A stretch of 33,720 bases of DNA from an uncultured Gammaproteobacteria bacterium (GTDB taxonomy: Bacteria > Pseudomonadota > Gammaproteobacteria > Steroidobacterales > GCA-2729495), in the NCBI GenBank assembly GCA_937958785.1, contig CALGMY010000269.1, positions 1 through 33,720 on the forward strand, read 5' to 3'. Shown piece after piece: positions 23,094 through 31,010 of this stretch (position 1 is its first letter; each line of letters opens with the position of its first letter). The notes under the pieces are model-generated. The model saw nothing but the letters and a program-made list of their open reading frames with translations. It was not told the DNA's origin and did not search any database. The position numbers and the translations under genes are program-made.

Positions 23094-25292
23094 CTAGAAC
23101 AATTCCGCCGGGTCCACGTCGAGGCTCCAGCGCACCCGGCGCTGGGCGGGCAGCGCGGCGATGTCGGCGCGGAATGCCGGCAGCACCTGCTGCAGGTCCC
23201 GGCGCGCCGCGGCCTGCAGCAGCAGCTGGCCCCGGAAGCGACCCGCCCGGCGTTCCATCGGCGCCGCGGCCGGTCCGAGCACGCGCAGCGACGCCCCCGC
23301 GAGGGACCGGGCGCGGGCCGCCGCCGCCTCGAGGAAGCTGAACACGGGCCCGCGTTCCACCGCCTCGGCGCGCAGCAGGGCGAGGGCCGACCAGGGTGGC
23401 CAGCCCGCCTGGCGCCGTTCCTCGAGGGCCAGGGCGGCGAAGGCGCCATAGCCCTCGCGGAGCAGCACCCGCAGCAACGGGTGCTCCGGAAAGAGCGTCT
23501 GCAGCCACACCTCGCCGGGCCGGTCGGCGCGGCCGGCGCGGCCGGCCACCTGGACGAAGGTCTGGGCGAGCCGCTCCGCGCTGCGGAAGTCCGTGCCGAA
23601 CAGACCCTGGTCCACGTCGACGATGCCGACCAGGGTGACACCGGGAAAGTCGTGGCCCTTGGTCAGCATCTGGGTGCCGAGGAGCAGGCGGGCCTCCCCG
23701 CTGCGGACCCGGTTGAGGCGGCGCTCGATCTCGCCCCGCCGGCGGGTCGTGTCCCGGTCGATGCGCTCCAGGGGGTGCTCCGGGAACTCCCGCGCCAGCG
23801 CTTCCTCGAGGCGCTCGGTGCCCTGGCCCACCGGCCGCAGTTCGGCCTGGCAGGCCGGGCAGGCCGCCGGTGCGGGATGGTCGCTGCCGCAGTGGTGGCA
23901 GGTGACCCGGCCGCGGCGCTGGTGCAGGACCAGGCGGGCGTCGCACCGGTCGCAGCCCACCACGGTGCCGCAGCCAGTGCATACCAGGGTCGGGGCGTAG
24001 CCGCGCCGGTTGAGGAAGATCAGCGCCTGGCCGTCCGCGGCCAGGTGGTGGCGGATGGCGGCGAGCAGCGGCTGGGTGAGGCCATCCCGGGGCTGGTGGG
24101 TGCGCACGTCGATGAGGTGCACGCGCGGCGTGCCGGCGGCACCCGCCCGGGACGGCAGCTCGAGCCTCTCGTAGCGGCCGCTGCGGGCGTTCTCCACCGA
24201 TTCCAGCGACGGCGTCGCGGACCCCAGCACCAGCGGCACGGAGAGTTCCCGGGCGCGCCAGACAGCGAGGTCCCGGGCCGAGTAGCGGAAGCCGTCCTGC
24301 TGCTTGTAGCTGGCGTCGTGTTCCTCGTCCACGACCAGCAGGCCCGGCGCCGCGAGGGGCGTGAAGATCGCGGAGCGGGTGCCGAGGATGATGCGGGCCT
24401 CGCCGCTGCGGGCGGCGGTCCAGGCCCGCAGGCGCTCGCCTTCGGCGAGGCCCGAGTGGAGCACGGCCATGGGCACGGGAAAACGCCGGCGGAAGCGGTC
24501 GAGCAGCTGGGGCGTGAGGCCGATCTCCGGGACGAGGACCAGCGACTGGCGTGACTGCGCGAGCCGGGCCTCGATGCAGCGCAGGTACACCTCGGTCTTG
24601 CCGCTGCCGGTGACCCCGTCGAGCAGGAAGCACCGGTAGCCTGCCGCGGCGTTGACGGCGGCGACCGCCGTGGCCTGGTGGGGTGAGAGCTCTGGCGGGG
24701 TGTCCCGCGTCGCCGCCACCGCCGGCAGCGCCGGCGCCCGCCGGGCTTCCACCACCAGGCCCCGCGCCTTCAGCCCGTGTACGGCCCGGCGCCAGCCGTC
24801 CCCGGATGCCGCCAGCTCATCGGCCGTGAGCTGCCCGGCGGCGGCCCGCAGCTGCGCCAGCACCCGGTACTGGACCGGTGCCCGGCGTAATGTCGCTTCG
24901 TCTGCCGACTGGCCCGCCGGCGTCAGCTGGAAGACGTGCTCCGTGCCACCCGCGTCCTGGCCGTCCCGCAGGGCCGTCGGCAATGCGGCCGCCATCACCT
25001 CGCCGGGGGGATGCTGGTAGTAGGCCGCGGCCCAGTCCAGCAACCGCCGGACATCGGCAGGCAGCAACGGCGCCGGGTCCAGCACGGCCGTCGCGCGCCG
25101 CAGGCGCTCGGCGGGCAGGTCGCTCGTGGCCTTCACGCCCACGATGAGCCCCACCCGGCTGCCCCGGCCGAAGGGCACTCGCACCCGCACGCCCGGCTGC
25201 GGCGCGGGTTCCGCCGCCAGGGGCGCCAGATAGTCGAACAGGCCCATGAGGGGCGCCGGCACCGCCACGGCGAGGATCGGCTCCCGGCTCAT
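23094..25292 (-). CDS. priA: Primosomal protein N' (replication restart helicase PriA)
   Basis: A 732-residue 3'-5' helicase that recognises abandoned forks and reloads DnaB, the same size as E. coli PriA. An N-terminal 3'-DNA-binding domain (1-105) is followed by a winged helix (about 135-190) and the helicase core: Walker A GVTGSGKT (226-233), DEEH box (322-325), GSATPSLES, and TQMLTKGHDFPGV with QVAGRAGR later. The eight zinc-binding cysteines are complete (438, 441, 447, 450, 465, 468, 478, 481). ATG 25292 is preceded at short distance by two DnaA-box-like sites, which may tie its expression to DnaA. Confidence 0.97.
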   Translation of the reverse strand: MSREPILAVAVPAPLMGLFDYLAPLAAEPAPQPGVRVRVPFGRGSRVGLIVGVKATSDLPAERLRRATAVLDPAPLLPADVRRLLDWAAAYYQHPPGEVMAAALPTALRDGQDAGGTEHVFQLTPAGQSADEATLRRAPVQYRVLAQLRAAAGQLTADELAASGDGWRRAVHGLKARGLVVEARRAPALPAVAATRDTPPELSPHQATAVAAVNAAAGYRCFLLDGVTGSGKTEVYLRCIEARLAQSRQSLVLVPEIGLTPQLLDRFRRRFPVPMAVLHSGLAEGERLRAWTAARSGEARIILGTRSAIFTPLAAPGLLVVDEEHDASYKQQDGFRYSARDLAVWRARELSVPLVLGSATPSLESVENARSGRYERLELPSRAGAAGTPRVHLIDVRTHQPRDGLTQPLLAAIRHHLAADGQALIFLNRRGYAPTLVCTGCGTVVGCDRCDARLVLHQRRGRVTCHHCGSDHPAPAACPACQAELRPVGQGTERLEEALAREFPEHPLERIDRDTTRRRGEIERRLNRVRSGEARLLLGTQMLTKGHDFPGVTLVGIVDVDQGLFGTDFRSAERLAQTFVQVAGRAGRADRPGEVWLQTLFPEHPLLRVLLREGYGAFAALALEERRQAGWPPWSALALLRAEAVERGPVFSFLEAAAARARSLAGASLRVLGPAAAPMERRAGRFRGQLLLQAAARRDLQQVLPAFRADIAALPAQRRVRWSLDVDPAELF

Positions 25293-25708
25293 GAGCGCCC
25301 TGCCGGCAGTTGTCCACAGTTCCTGTGGATAAGTCTGTGCATGAGATGGGTCAAACGGTCATCCGGGCCAGTCGCCACAACCATTATGACAATCTGGGTA
25401 ATTTTTGACCGAAGCACTTTTGTTATATAAAACAATTTCTTATGAGACCATGCTCAGGTCGGCACCGCGATGCAATCGCTAACTGTCCCCGCATCGTGGG
25501 AAATGTGCATAAGTGCAGCCGCAGCGCGCCGGCTGCCACCCGGAATTGCGCGCTTGTCAGCCCCCCGACGGCACCGGCGTTGGTGCCTTGGAGCGACGGA
25601 GATTGCGGCAGTATGCGGAACCGGTACGTGGCCATGGCACTGCAAGCGGCCCCGGCGTACTCGTGGCACTCGCGGACGAAAGGGACGGGACTGGACGCTG
25701 GTCGGGCC
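25293..25708. promoter_or_regulatory. priA/sigma divergent region with DnaA-box-like sites and AT-rich island
   Basis: This 416-base region has no convincing gene. It holds TTGTCCACA (25310-25318, +; one mismatch), TTATCCACA (25324-25332, -; perfect E. coli DnaA box), TCATGCACA (25336-25344, -; one mismatch) and TTATGCACA (25504-25512, -; fits TTWTNCACA). Between them is an AT-rich island (about 25380-25442), rare in this GC-rich DNA. A rightward sigma70-like promoter, TTGACC (25405-25410) and TATAAA (25426-25431, spacer 15), could serve the sigma-factor operon. The frame of the sigma gene stays open to ATG 25442, but the residues before 25709 look non-conserved. DnaA binding is inferred from sequence only. 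Confidence 0.6.
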
Positions 25709-26230
25709 ATGGAGCGGTTTCTCGCCGAAGTGGAGCGGCGTGCCCTGCGCATCGCGGTCCTTTCGGTGGGCGACCGGGACGATGCCCTGGACATCGTGCA
25801 GGACGCCATGTTCAAGCTGGTACGGAACTACGCGGACCGGCCCAGCGAGGAGTGGCGGCCGCTGTTCTTCCGCATTCTAGCCAACCGGATCACCGACCAG
25901 CAGCGGCGGCGCACGGTCCGCCAGCGGCTGATGGCCTGGTTGGCGCCGCCGGACGATGACGAGGAGGCCGACCCGATGGCCCAGCTGCCGGATCCCCACC
26001 CCGGTGCACCGGCAGAGGTCCTGGAACGAGCCGAGGCCATGGCGGCGCTGGAGGTCGCGGTCGGACGCCTGCCGCTCCGCCAGCGCCAGGCCTTCCTGCT
26101 GCGGAGCCTCGAGGGACTCGACGTCGCTGCCACGGCCGCGGCCATGGGGTGCACGGAGGGCAGCGTGAAGACGCATTATTCCCGGGCGGTGCACAGCCTG
26201 CGCGCCGCCCTTACGGAGCACCGGCCATGA
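25709..26230 (+). CDS. Sigma-70 family (ECF-like) RNA polymerase sigma factor
   Basis: A 173-residue sigma factor with region 2 (about residues 5-75: VERRALRIAVLSVGDRDDALD and DIVQDAMFKLVRNY) and region 4 (about 115-170: LPLRQRQAFLLRSLEGLDV, AATAAAMGCTEGSVKTHYSR), joined by an acidic linker. The layout is that of small sigma-70 proteins found with DUF3619/DUF3106 genes in Xanthomonadales and relatives. ATG 25709 starts at the family-like MERFLAEVERRA; an 89-residue in-frame extension upstream is possible but looks non-conserved. The stop overlaps the next start by four bases (ATGA). Promoter targets and the inducing signal are unknown. Confidence 0.88.
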   Translation: MERFLAEVERRALRIAVLSVGDRDDALDIVQDAMFKLVRNYADRPSEEWRPLFFRILANRITDQQRRRTVRQRLMAWLAPPDDDEEADPMAQLPDPHPGAPAEVLERAEAMAALEVAVGRLPLRQRQAFLLRSLEGLDVAATAAAMGCTEGSVKTHYSRAVHSLRAALTEHRP

Positions 26231-26589
26231 CCGAGCACGACGACGACTTCGCCCGGCGCGCGGGGGAGCGGCTCCGCCGCTCCGCCGACGACCTGGATAC
26301 CGCCACTGCCGCCCGCCTCGTCCGGGCGCGCCAGGCGGCGCTGGCCGGCCATCCCGACCGGCGGCGCGCCAGAAACTGGCTGGTGCCGGGCCTCGCCACT
26401 GCCGCGGTGGCCGCCCTGGGGGTCGGACTCTGGCTGGAACGCCAGCCGGCCGACCCGGTTCCCGCCGTCACGCCGCCTGTCGAATCGCCGGCCGAACTGG
26501 AACTGCTGCTCGCGGGCGAGGACCTGGAGATGCTGGAGGACCTGGAGTTCTATGCCTGGCTGGATGACGAGCTGGACCCGGCGGGCTGA
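26227..26589 (+). CDS. DUF3619-like small membrane protein, possible anti-sigma factor
   Basis: A 120-residue protein with a charged cytoplasmic N-terminus (about 1-50), one membrane helix (about 51-69, WLVPGLATAAVAALGVGLWL) and a short acidic periplasmic tail with LLAGEDLEMLEDLEFYAWL. ATG 26227 overlaps the sigma stop. Position after a sigma factor, single-helix topology and the acidic aromatic tail resemble DUF3619 proteins, which are suspected sigma partners. No ZAS zinc motif (HxxxCxxC) is present, so if it is an anti-sigma factor it is of another kind. The call rests mainly on context. Confidence 0.65.
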   Translation: MTEHDDDFARRAGERLRRSADDLDTATAARLVRARQAALAGHPDRRRARNWLVPGLATAAVAALGVGLWLERQPADPVPAVTPPVESPAELELLLAGEDLEMLEDLEFYAWLDDELDPAG

Positions 26590-26998
26590 ACGGCGCGTGG
26601 GGCGCCGTCTGCTGGTGGGCCTCCTGCTGGGCAGCCTGCTGGCCGGCGGGCTGCCCGCGTTCGGGGCTGATCCGGCGCCTGCGCCCGGCATCGCCTGGGA
26701 GTCGCTCAATCCGGACCAGCAGCAGCTGCTCGCGCCGTTCCAGGGCCGTTGGGCCGAACTGCCGCCCGAACGCCAGCGCCGCCTCGCCGAGGGCGCCGCC
26801 CGCTGGAATGCCATGGACCCGGCGGAGCGGCAGGCAGCGCGGGATCGGTTCCGCCGCTTCCGGGACATGACGCCGGAGCAGCGCGAGAAGATTCGCCAGC
26901 GCTGGAAGGAGCTCCCCCCCGAAGAGCGCCAGCGCCTGCGGGACCAGCGTCGCCAGCAGCGCGAAGCCCGGCAAGGTACCGGACACCAGTTCCGTTAA
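26564..26998 (+). CDS. DUF3106 periplasmic protein
   Basis: A 144-residue exported protein. Either ATG 26564 or ATG 26552 could be used; both overlap the preceding stop. It has an N-terminal signal peptide (RRVGRRLLVGLLLGSLLAGG, cleavage near AFGAD) and a helical, highly charged mature part with DUF3106-type repeats: WESLNPDQQQLLAPFQGRW, ELPPERQRRLAEGAARW, MDPAERQAARDRFRRF, MTPEQREKIRQRWKELP. The periodic W and P/E/R pattern suggests tandem helical hairpins. Function is unknown; Spy/CpxP-like chaperone or sensor roles would be speculation. Last gene of the sigma operon; its stop abuts the convergent M48 gene with no gap. Confidence 0.82.
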   Translation: MTSWTRRAERRVGRRLLVGLLLGSLLAGGLPAFGADPAPAPGIAWESLNPDQQQLLAPFQGRWAELPPERQRRLAEGAARWNAMDPAERQAARDRFRRFRDMTPEQREKIRQRWKELPPEERQRLRDQRRQQREARQGTGHQFR

Positions 26999-28639
26999 TT
27001 ACTTGCCGAACAGGCCCTTGAGCTTGTCTCCCAACTGCTTGCCGACGTCGGGGACGAGCGGCTCACCTGCTGCGGGCTGGGTCTTCAGCGCCTGGTCGCG
27101 GCGCTGGACCGGGTCATAGCCGAGGGCGGCGACACAGTCGGCGTATACCCCGGTCGGCTTCGCGGGGGCGCCGCTGCCCGCGCCGAGCTGGGCGGCCACG
27201 GCCTGCAGGTTGGCCAGGTTGAAGCCGCCCCCCACCCGCGAACACTCGATGCCGAGCGCATCCGCGCGCTCCAGGTCCCCGCCGGCCCGGGCGGCTGCGA
27301 TCATCTGGGGGAGAAAGAGGCTCCGGTTGTCGATCCGATCGGCGCCGCGCTCCAGGGTCGACAGCGCACCCGGGTAGTCCTGCCGCTGCACCTGGTAGGA
27401 GGCCCTCCACAGGTAGGCCGCGCGTGGCGCGAGCTCCGCCTCGCTCCAGGCGATCGCCCGCTGTTCCGCCTCGGACGGCTGGCGTTCCACCGTGTCCAGC
27501 CAGCTGCCGATCGCCAGGTTCAGGTGGGGCGACAGGGTGGCCAGGGCGGGATCGCCGAGCAGCCGCCCGGCCTCGGCGCCGGCCCCGCGGGGCTCCTTGC
27601 TGTTGAGCGCCGCGAGTACCGCCAGCGAATCCCGGTCGGCCGCCAGCAGCCGGCCCCCGTCACCCTGCCGCAGCTCGGCCTCGAAGCGCGGTGACCGCGG
27701 TGTCTTGTCCCGGCGACCCGTGCTGGTCTTCTGGACATGCTCCAGCACCGCAGTAGCGCGCGCTTCCGGTGAGTCGTAGTCGGTACCCCAGCGGGCGAGC
27801 GCACCAAAGGCTGCTTCGACGGCGCCGGACTCCGCGCCGCTCTTCAACCCGGCCAGGATCTGGTCCGCGGTGCCGGAGGCCCCCGCCGCCTTGGCCTGGG
27901 CGCGCTTCAAGGCTTCCTGGCGCAGGCTCTCCACGCGCTCGCTGCGGACAGCCTGGGCGGCATCGAGGCGCGTGAAGAGGCTGCTGAAAGCCGCCGGGTC
28001 GTAACCGGCGGCCCGCACCATGTCCACGCCGGCCAGGTCCGCCTCCCGCTCCTGCTTGCGGTTCCAGCCGGGGGCAATGAGGTCGGACCACACCGTGCCC
28101 GCTGCCTGGGTCGTCGGCAGGGTATCCGCCGCAAACGAGGCGAGCCGGCCGGGATCGGGCGTGCCCTTGCTGCCTCGGCTGTCCACGGCGATCGTCACGA
28201 GCTGGGCGGACTCCACCGTGAACGGGAGCTTCTGGACCACGTTCTTCGTCTGGGCATGCCTCGCGATGACGTGGGCCAGTTCATGGCTGAGCGCCGCAGC
28301 CAGTTCGTCCTCGCTCTCGACCTGGCGCAGCACCTCGGAGCCCACCACGATGTTGCCGCGGACGTCCGTGAATACCGTGAACTCCGCGGTGGACTGGATC
28401 AGGAACCGGGGCACCGGGGGCGCGCCGGGCTGGCCGGCGAGCAGACGGCCAGCGATGTCCGTCAGGTACTTCTCGATGGGGTCGGCGCTGATGAAAACGA
28501 GGTCCCGGCCGAGATAGTCCCGGACGGCGGCAGCCTGTTCGGCGCCCCCGTCCGGCGTGCCCTTCGCCAGGGCGCCGGTGGCCACGGCGAGCAGTCCCGC
28601 GAGCAGCAGGACCGGTATGCCAGGGATCCGGGTCTGCAT
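26999..28639 (-). CDS. Exported M48-family zinc metalloprotease
   Basis: A 546-residue protease with an N-terminal signal peptide (MQTRIPGIPV, hydrophobic LLLAGLLAVATG, cleavage near ALAKG). Zinc motif HELAH (119-123) lies in ALSHELAHVIARH, and the third ligand Glu197 and Asp201 are in EREAD; the GNIVVGSEVL strand before the motif is typical of M48. It has no multi-pass membrane core, unlike HtpX, and so resembles soluble periplasmic BepA/LoiP-type proteases. The C-terminal half is helical and TPR-like (AYLWRASYQVQRQDYPGAL), fitting substrate recruitment. It is the third gene after CHASE2 and a small periplasmic protein, 12 bases after the latter. A role in outer-membrane or envelope protein quality control is inferred. 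Confidence 0.9.
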   Translation of the reverse strand: MQTRIPGIPVLLLAGLLAVATGALAKGTPDGGAEQAAAVRDYLGRDLVFISADPIEKYLTDIAGRLLAGQPGAPPVPRFLIQSTAEFTVFTDVRGNIVVGSEVLRQVESEDELAAALSHELAHVIARHAQTKNVVQKLPFTVESAQLVTIAVDSRGSKGTPDPGRLASFAADTLPTTQAAGTVWSDLIAPGWNRKQEREADLAGVDMVRAAGYDPAAFSSLFTRLDAAQAVRSERVESLRQEALKRAQAKAAGASGTADQILAGLKSGAESGAVEAAFGALARWGTDYDSPEARATAVLEHVQKTSTGRRDKTPRSPRFEAELRQGDGGRLLAADRDSLAVLAALNSKEPRGAGAEAGRLLGDPALATLSPHLNLAIGSWLDTVERQPSEAEQRAIAWSEAELAPRAAYLWRASYQVQRQDYPGALSTLERGADRIDNRSLFLPQMIAAARAGGDLERADALGIECSRVGGGFNLANLQAVAAQLGAGSGAPAKPTGVYADCVAALGYDPVQRRDQALKTQPAAGEPLVPDVGKQLGDKLKGLFGK

Positions 28640-28651
28640 GGCGTTGCTCCT

Positions 28652-29077
28652 TCAGGGCTTCGCGGGTGATGGTGCGGGCGTCGGTGTCACGCAATCACGC
28701 GCTGCCTTGGGGTCGATGCCTGCCACGGCCGGTTCGGTATGGTCCGCCGCCCGTGAGCTGCTGCTCTGGACGCAGATCTTCGTGGGCTGGTTGCCAGCGG
28801 GCAGGGCGATCTTCAGCTCGGCGCGGTCCAGCCAGCGTTCGTCGCCGGACACGAGGCTCACCTTCACCAGGCCGAGGCTCTCGTCGCAGGCGAGCAGGGG
28901 CCGGCCGAGCGCGAGCTGTGCGCTGGGAATCTCCTCGAGGAACTTCCCCGCCGGATCGAACACCCCGACCCGGGCCCCAAGGGCGCCGGCGAGCGTCATC
29001 CCCTCGACGGAGCACGCGGCCATGGCCGGCGGAGCGGCCATCAGCGAGGCTACGAACACGGCGCACAGGCGCTTCAT
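28652..29077 (-). CDS. Small exported protein of unknown function, between CHASE2 and M48 genes
   Basis: A 141-residue protein with a clear signal peptide (MKRLCAVFVASLMAAPPAMA). The mature part (about 120 residues) has a beta-rich centre: VGVFDPAGKFLEEIPSAQL, then GLVKVSLVSGDERWLDRAEL, a pattern like SH3-type binding domains (low confidence). Several Cys could form disulfides, and a Pro/Ala tail follows. No family is recognised with certainty. ATG 29077 overlaps the CHASE2 stop by four bases, so the two are translationally coupled, and M48 follows 12 bases after its stop. The frame stays open far upstream, but that part opposes the CHASE2 gene and is not real. Confidence 0.75.
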   Translation of the reverse strand: MKRLCAVFVASLMAAPPAMAACSVEGMTLAGALGARVGVFDPAGKFLEEIPSAQLALGRPLLACDESLGLVKVSLVSGDERWLDRAELKIALPAGNQPTKICVQSSSSRAADHTEPAVAGIDPKAARDCVTPTPAPSPAKP

Positions 29078-30852
29078 GGGTTCTCTCCCGGGAGCGAGGT
29101 TGCAGGGGCCGGAGGTTCGGCGACGGGTGGCGGGGCGGCGGCTGCCTGGCGCCGTTGCCTCCAGGCGGTGAAACGCGCGATGCCGCCGTGGAAATGCCAG
29201 CGGTCGAGCCGGTCGACCCACGGCCTGACCGCCGGCCCGAGGAACGACACCGGATGGGGGAACTGCTTCAGCTCCTCCTGCCGGTAGAACTGCTTGACGG
29301 TGGCGGAAAAGGCCAGTGCGACGAGCACCATGCCGATCCAGTTGGAGGGCGCCACGCCGTAGCGCATGAGCAGCGCGGCGCCGCCGCCCAGCAGCAGCAC
29401 GACGAGCAGGTAGACCAGGGTCTGCACCGGCATCAGCAGGTCGATGGCGATGCCGACCACGACCGCGGCGAACACGGCCTCGGGCGAGGCCCCCGCGTAG
29501 CTCAGGAACCCCGCCAGCGCGAACCAGCACAGCAGGCCGACCGCCGACACGGCCCGGCGCCGGGGCTCGTCGAGCAGGATCCAGACCAGGGGCACGACGA
29601 AGGCGAGGATCGCGAGCAGGACCAGTGCGGCCGTCGCGGTGGCACCCGTCGACAGGTCCCGGGCATAGCGCGGGCCGAGACCCAGCAGGTTGTCCACGGC
29701 GGCAGCGTGCAGGATCACCCCGGGCACCTGGCCGTGCACCGGGCTCTGGTGCCAGTCCGAGATGCCGGTGACCCGGGCCCCCAGCAGTACGATCTTGTCC
29801 TTCAGCAGCGCGCGAACCTCCTCGGGATCGCCGTGCCTGACCAGCGACGCGGGTAGCACGCTCACCGCCGGACAGGGCAGTGAGAGCCCGGGCCGCGGCG
29901 AATTGCGCAGGTCCTCGAACACGCCGAGCAGCAGCTGCGTGATGCTGGTGCCCAGGGCCTGGGCCACGGACACGCCACCGTCCGGCTCCGCGTAGGTCTG
30001 GCACACGCCGGCCGTGTAGAACGGGCGCTGCTCGGCCGGCGGAAACGCCCCCCAACGGACCACCAGCGGCGCGCTGAAGGCCCCCTGTCCCGCTGCCTCC
30101 AGCAACGCACAGCCGGCCTCGCGTCGGTCGCCCCGGGCGCAATACGCCTCGAGCATCGCGAGGGCCGGCGTGACCTGGCCTGGCTCCCGGCCGAGCCGCA
30201 GCGGATAGCGGTCCCCGCAGCCCCACCAGCCGAGCAGGGCCACGCGGCTCCGGTCGGCACGCGCGGACTGCCAGGCCTGGAACTCGGGGAGCAACGACTC
30301 CTCGTCGCCGAGGGCGAGGGTCTCCCCGGGAAGCTCGTCCGGACAGAGGCTCTCGAGGGTCGTGCCCCGCAGGTCCGTGCGCAGCTGGGAGGCGAACACC
30401 AGCTGGGTGCCCGTCATGGTGCCGACGGGATTCAGCAGGTCCAGCGGTTCGTCGGCCGGCTGCCCTGCGGCGAGCGTGCCCCGCGCGTCGTGCTGCTGGC
30501 GGTAGAGGATGTCCAGGAATACCACCGCCGGCTCGCCCTGGAAGAGGGTCCGCAGCAGGCGGCCCTGGTCCGCGTAGGGCAGGGGCCAGCCCTTGCCCGC
30601 CCGGGCCAGGAATTCGTCGTCGATGAGCACCACGACCACGGCGCCCGTGCCCCGGTAGAAGGGCGCGGTGATCCGCAGGGCCGCCTGCTCCGAGCGGCTC
30701 GATGACGCGGTCTCGATGCCGAAGGGGTCCATCAGCAGCAGGCAGAAGAAGGCGAGGGCAATGAGCAGCATGGTGACCAGCCCCGGCGGCTTGTGGCCTG
30801 CGGGCTGTCCGGGCTCGGCGCTGTCCTGTCCGATCGGCGTGTGAGGAATCAC
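29074..30852 (-). CDS. Stand-alone CHASE2 domain membrane protein
   Basis: A 592-residue protein if started at GTG 30852; ATG 30771 (27 residues shorter) is possible, since it begins at the first membrane helix. It has one helix (about 25-41), then a large extracytoplasmic CHASE2 sensor domain (about 48-390), recognised from FYRGTGAVVVVLIDDEFL, WPLPYADQGRLLRTL, PAVVFLDILYRQ and KDKIVLLGARVTGISDWHQSP. Four or five C-terminal helices and a short basic cytoplasmic end (PPAPATSLPGENP) follow. CHASE2 usually sits before adenylate cyclase, kinase or GGDEF domains; here no output domain exists. The operon continues with a small periplasmic protein and an M48 protease, suggesting signalling through partners. 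Divergent from pntA. Confidence 0.85.
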   Translation of the reverse strand: MIPHTPIGQDSAEPGQPAGHKPPGLVTMLLIALAFFCLLLMDPFGIETASSSRSEQAALRITAPFYRGTGAVVVVLIDDEFLARAGKGWPLPYADQGRLLRTLFQGEPAVVFLDILYRQQHDARGTLAAGQPADEPLDLLNPVGTMTGTQLVFASQLRTDLRGTTLESLCPDELPGETLALGDEESLLPEFQAWQSARADRSRVALLGWWGCGDRYPLRLGREPGQVTPALAMLEAYCARGDRREAGCALLEAAGQGAFSAPLVVRWGAFPPAEQRPFYTAGVCQTYAEPDGGVSVAQALGTSITQLLLGVFEDLRNSPRPGLSLPCPAVSVLPASLVRHGDPEEVRALLKDKIVLLGARVTGISDWHQSPVHGQVPGVILHAAAVDNLLGLGPRYARDLSTGATATAALVLLAILAFVVPLVWILLDEPRRRAVSAVGLLCWFALAGFLSYAGASPEAVFAAVVVGIAIDLLMPVQTLVYLLVVLLLGGGAALLMRYGVAPSNWIGMVLVALAFSATVKQFYRQEELKQFPHPVSFLGPAVRPWVDRLDRWHFHGGIARFTAWRQRRQAAAAPPPVAEPPAPATSLPGENP

Positions 30853-31010
30853 GGCGCGGTCACCAGTCTGCTGGCTTGTTCTTGTCGGGCCGGTTGCCCG
30901 GCCCCGCCGGGCGCAAGGTCCCAGGGCGATGCTAGGACATCGGCCGGCCGAAGGGTACCCGCTGGCCCTTATGTCGCCTATGATTCCGGCGGGTTGCAGC
31001 CGAGGTCCCC

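Noticed and set aside
23059..24633. Continuation of the argS frame far upstream of ATG 23058
   Set aside because: It lies inside priA in another frame and is Arg/Pro/Gly-rich. The ArgRS N-terminus MQITSHVAQVVRAAL begins at 23058.
25442..25708. N-terminal extension of the sigma factor from ATG 25442
   Set aside because: The extra 89 residues have no conserved sigma segment and cover the DnaA-box and promoter region; the family-like start is MERFLAEVERRA at 25709. It cannot be fully excluded.
25293..25708. Chromosomal replication origin
   Set aside because: DnaA-box-like sites and AT-richness alone are not enough; no dnaA/dnaN/rpmH/gidA genes are near and GC skew was not computed. Kept only as a finding about DnaA-linked regulation.
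29078..30226. Upstream extension of the small exported protein's frame
   Set aside because: It overlaps the CHASE2 gene in another frame, and the signal peptide beginning at ATG 29077 marks a natural start.
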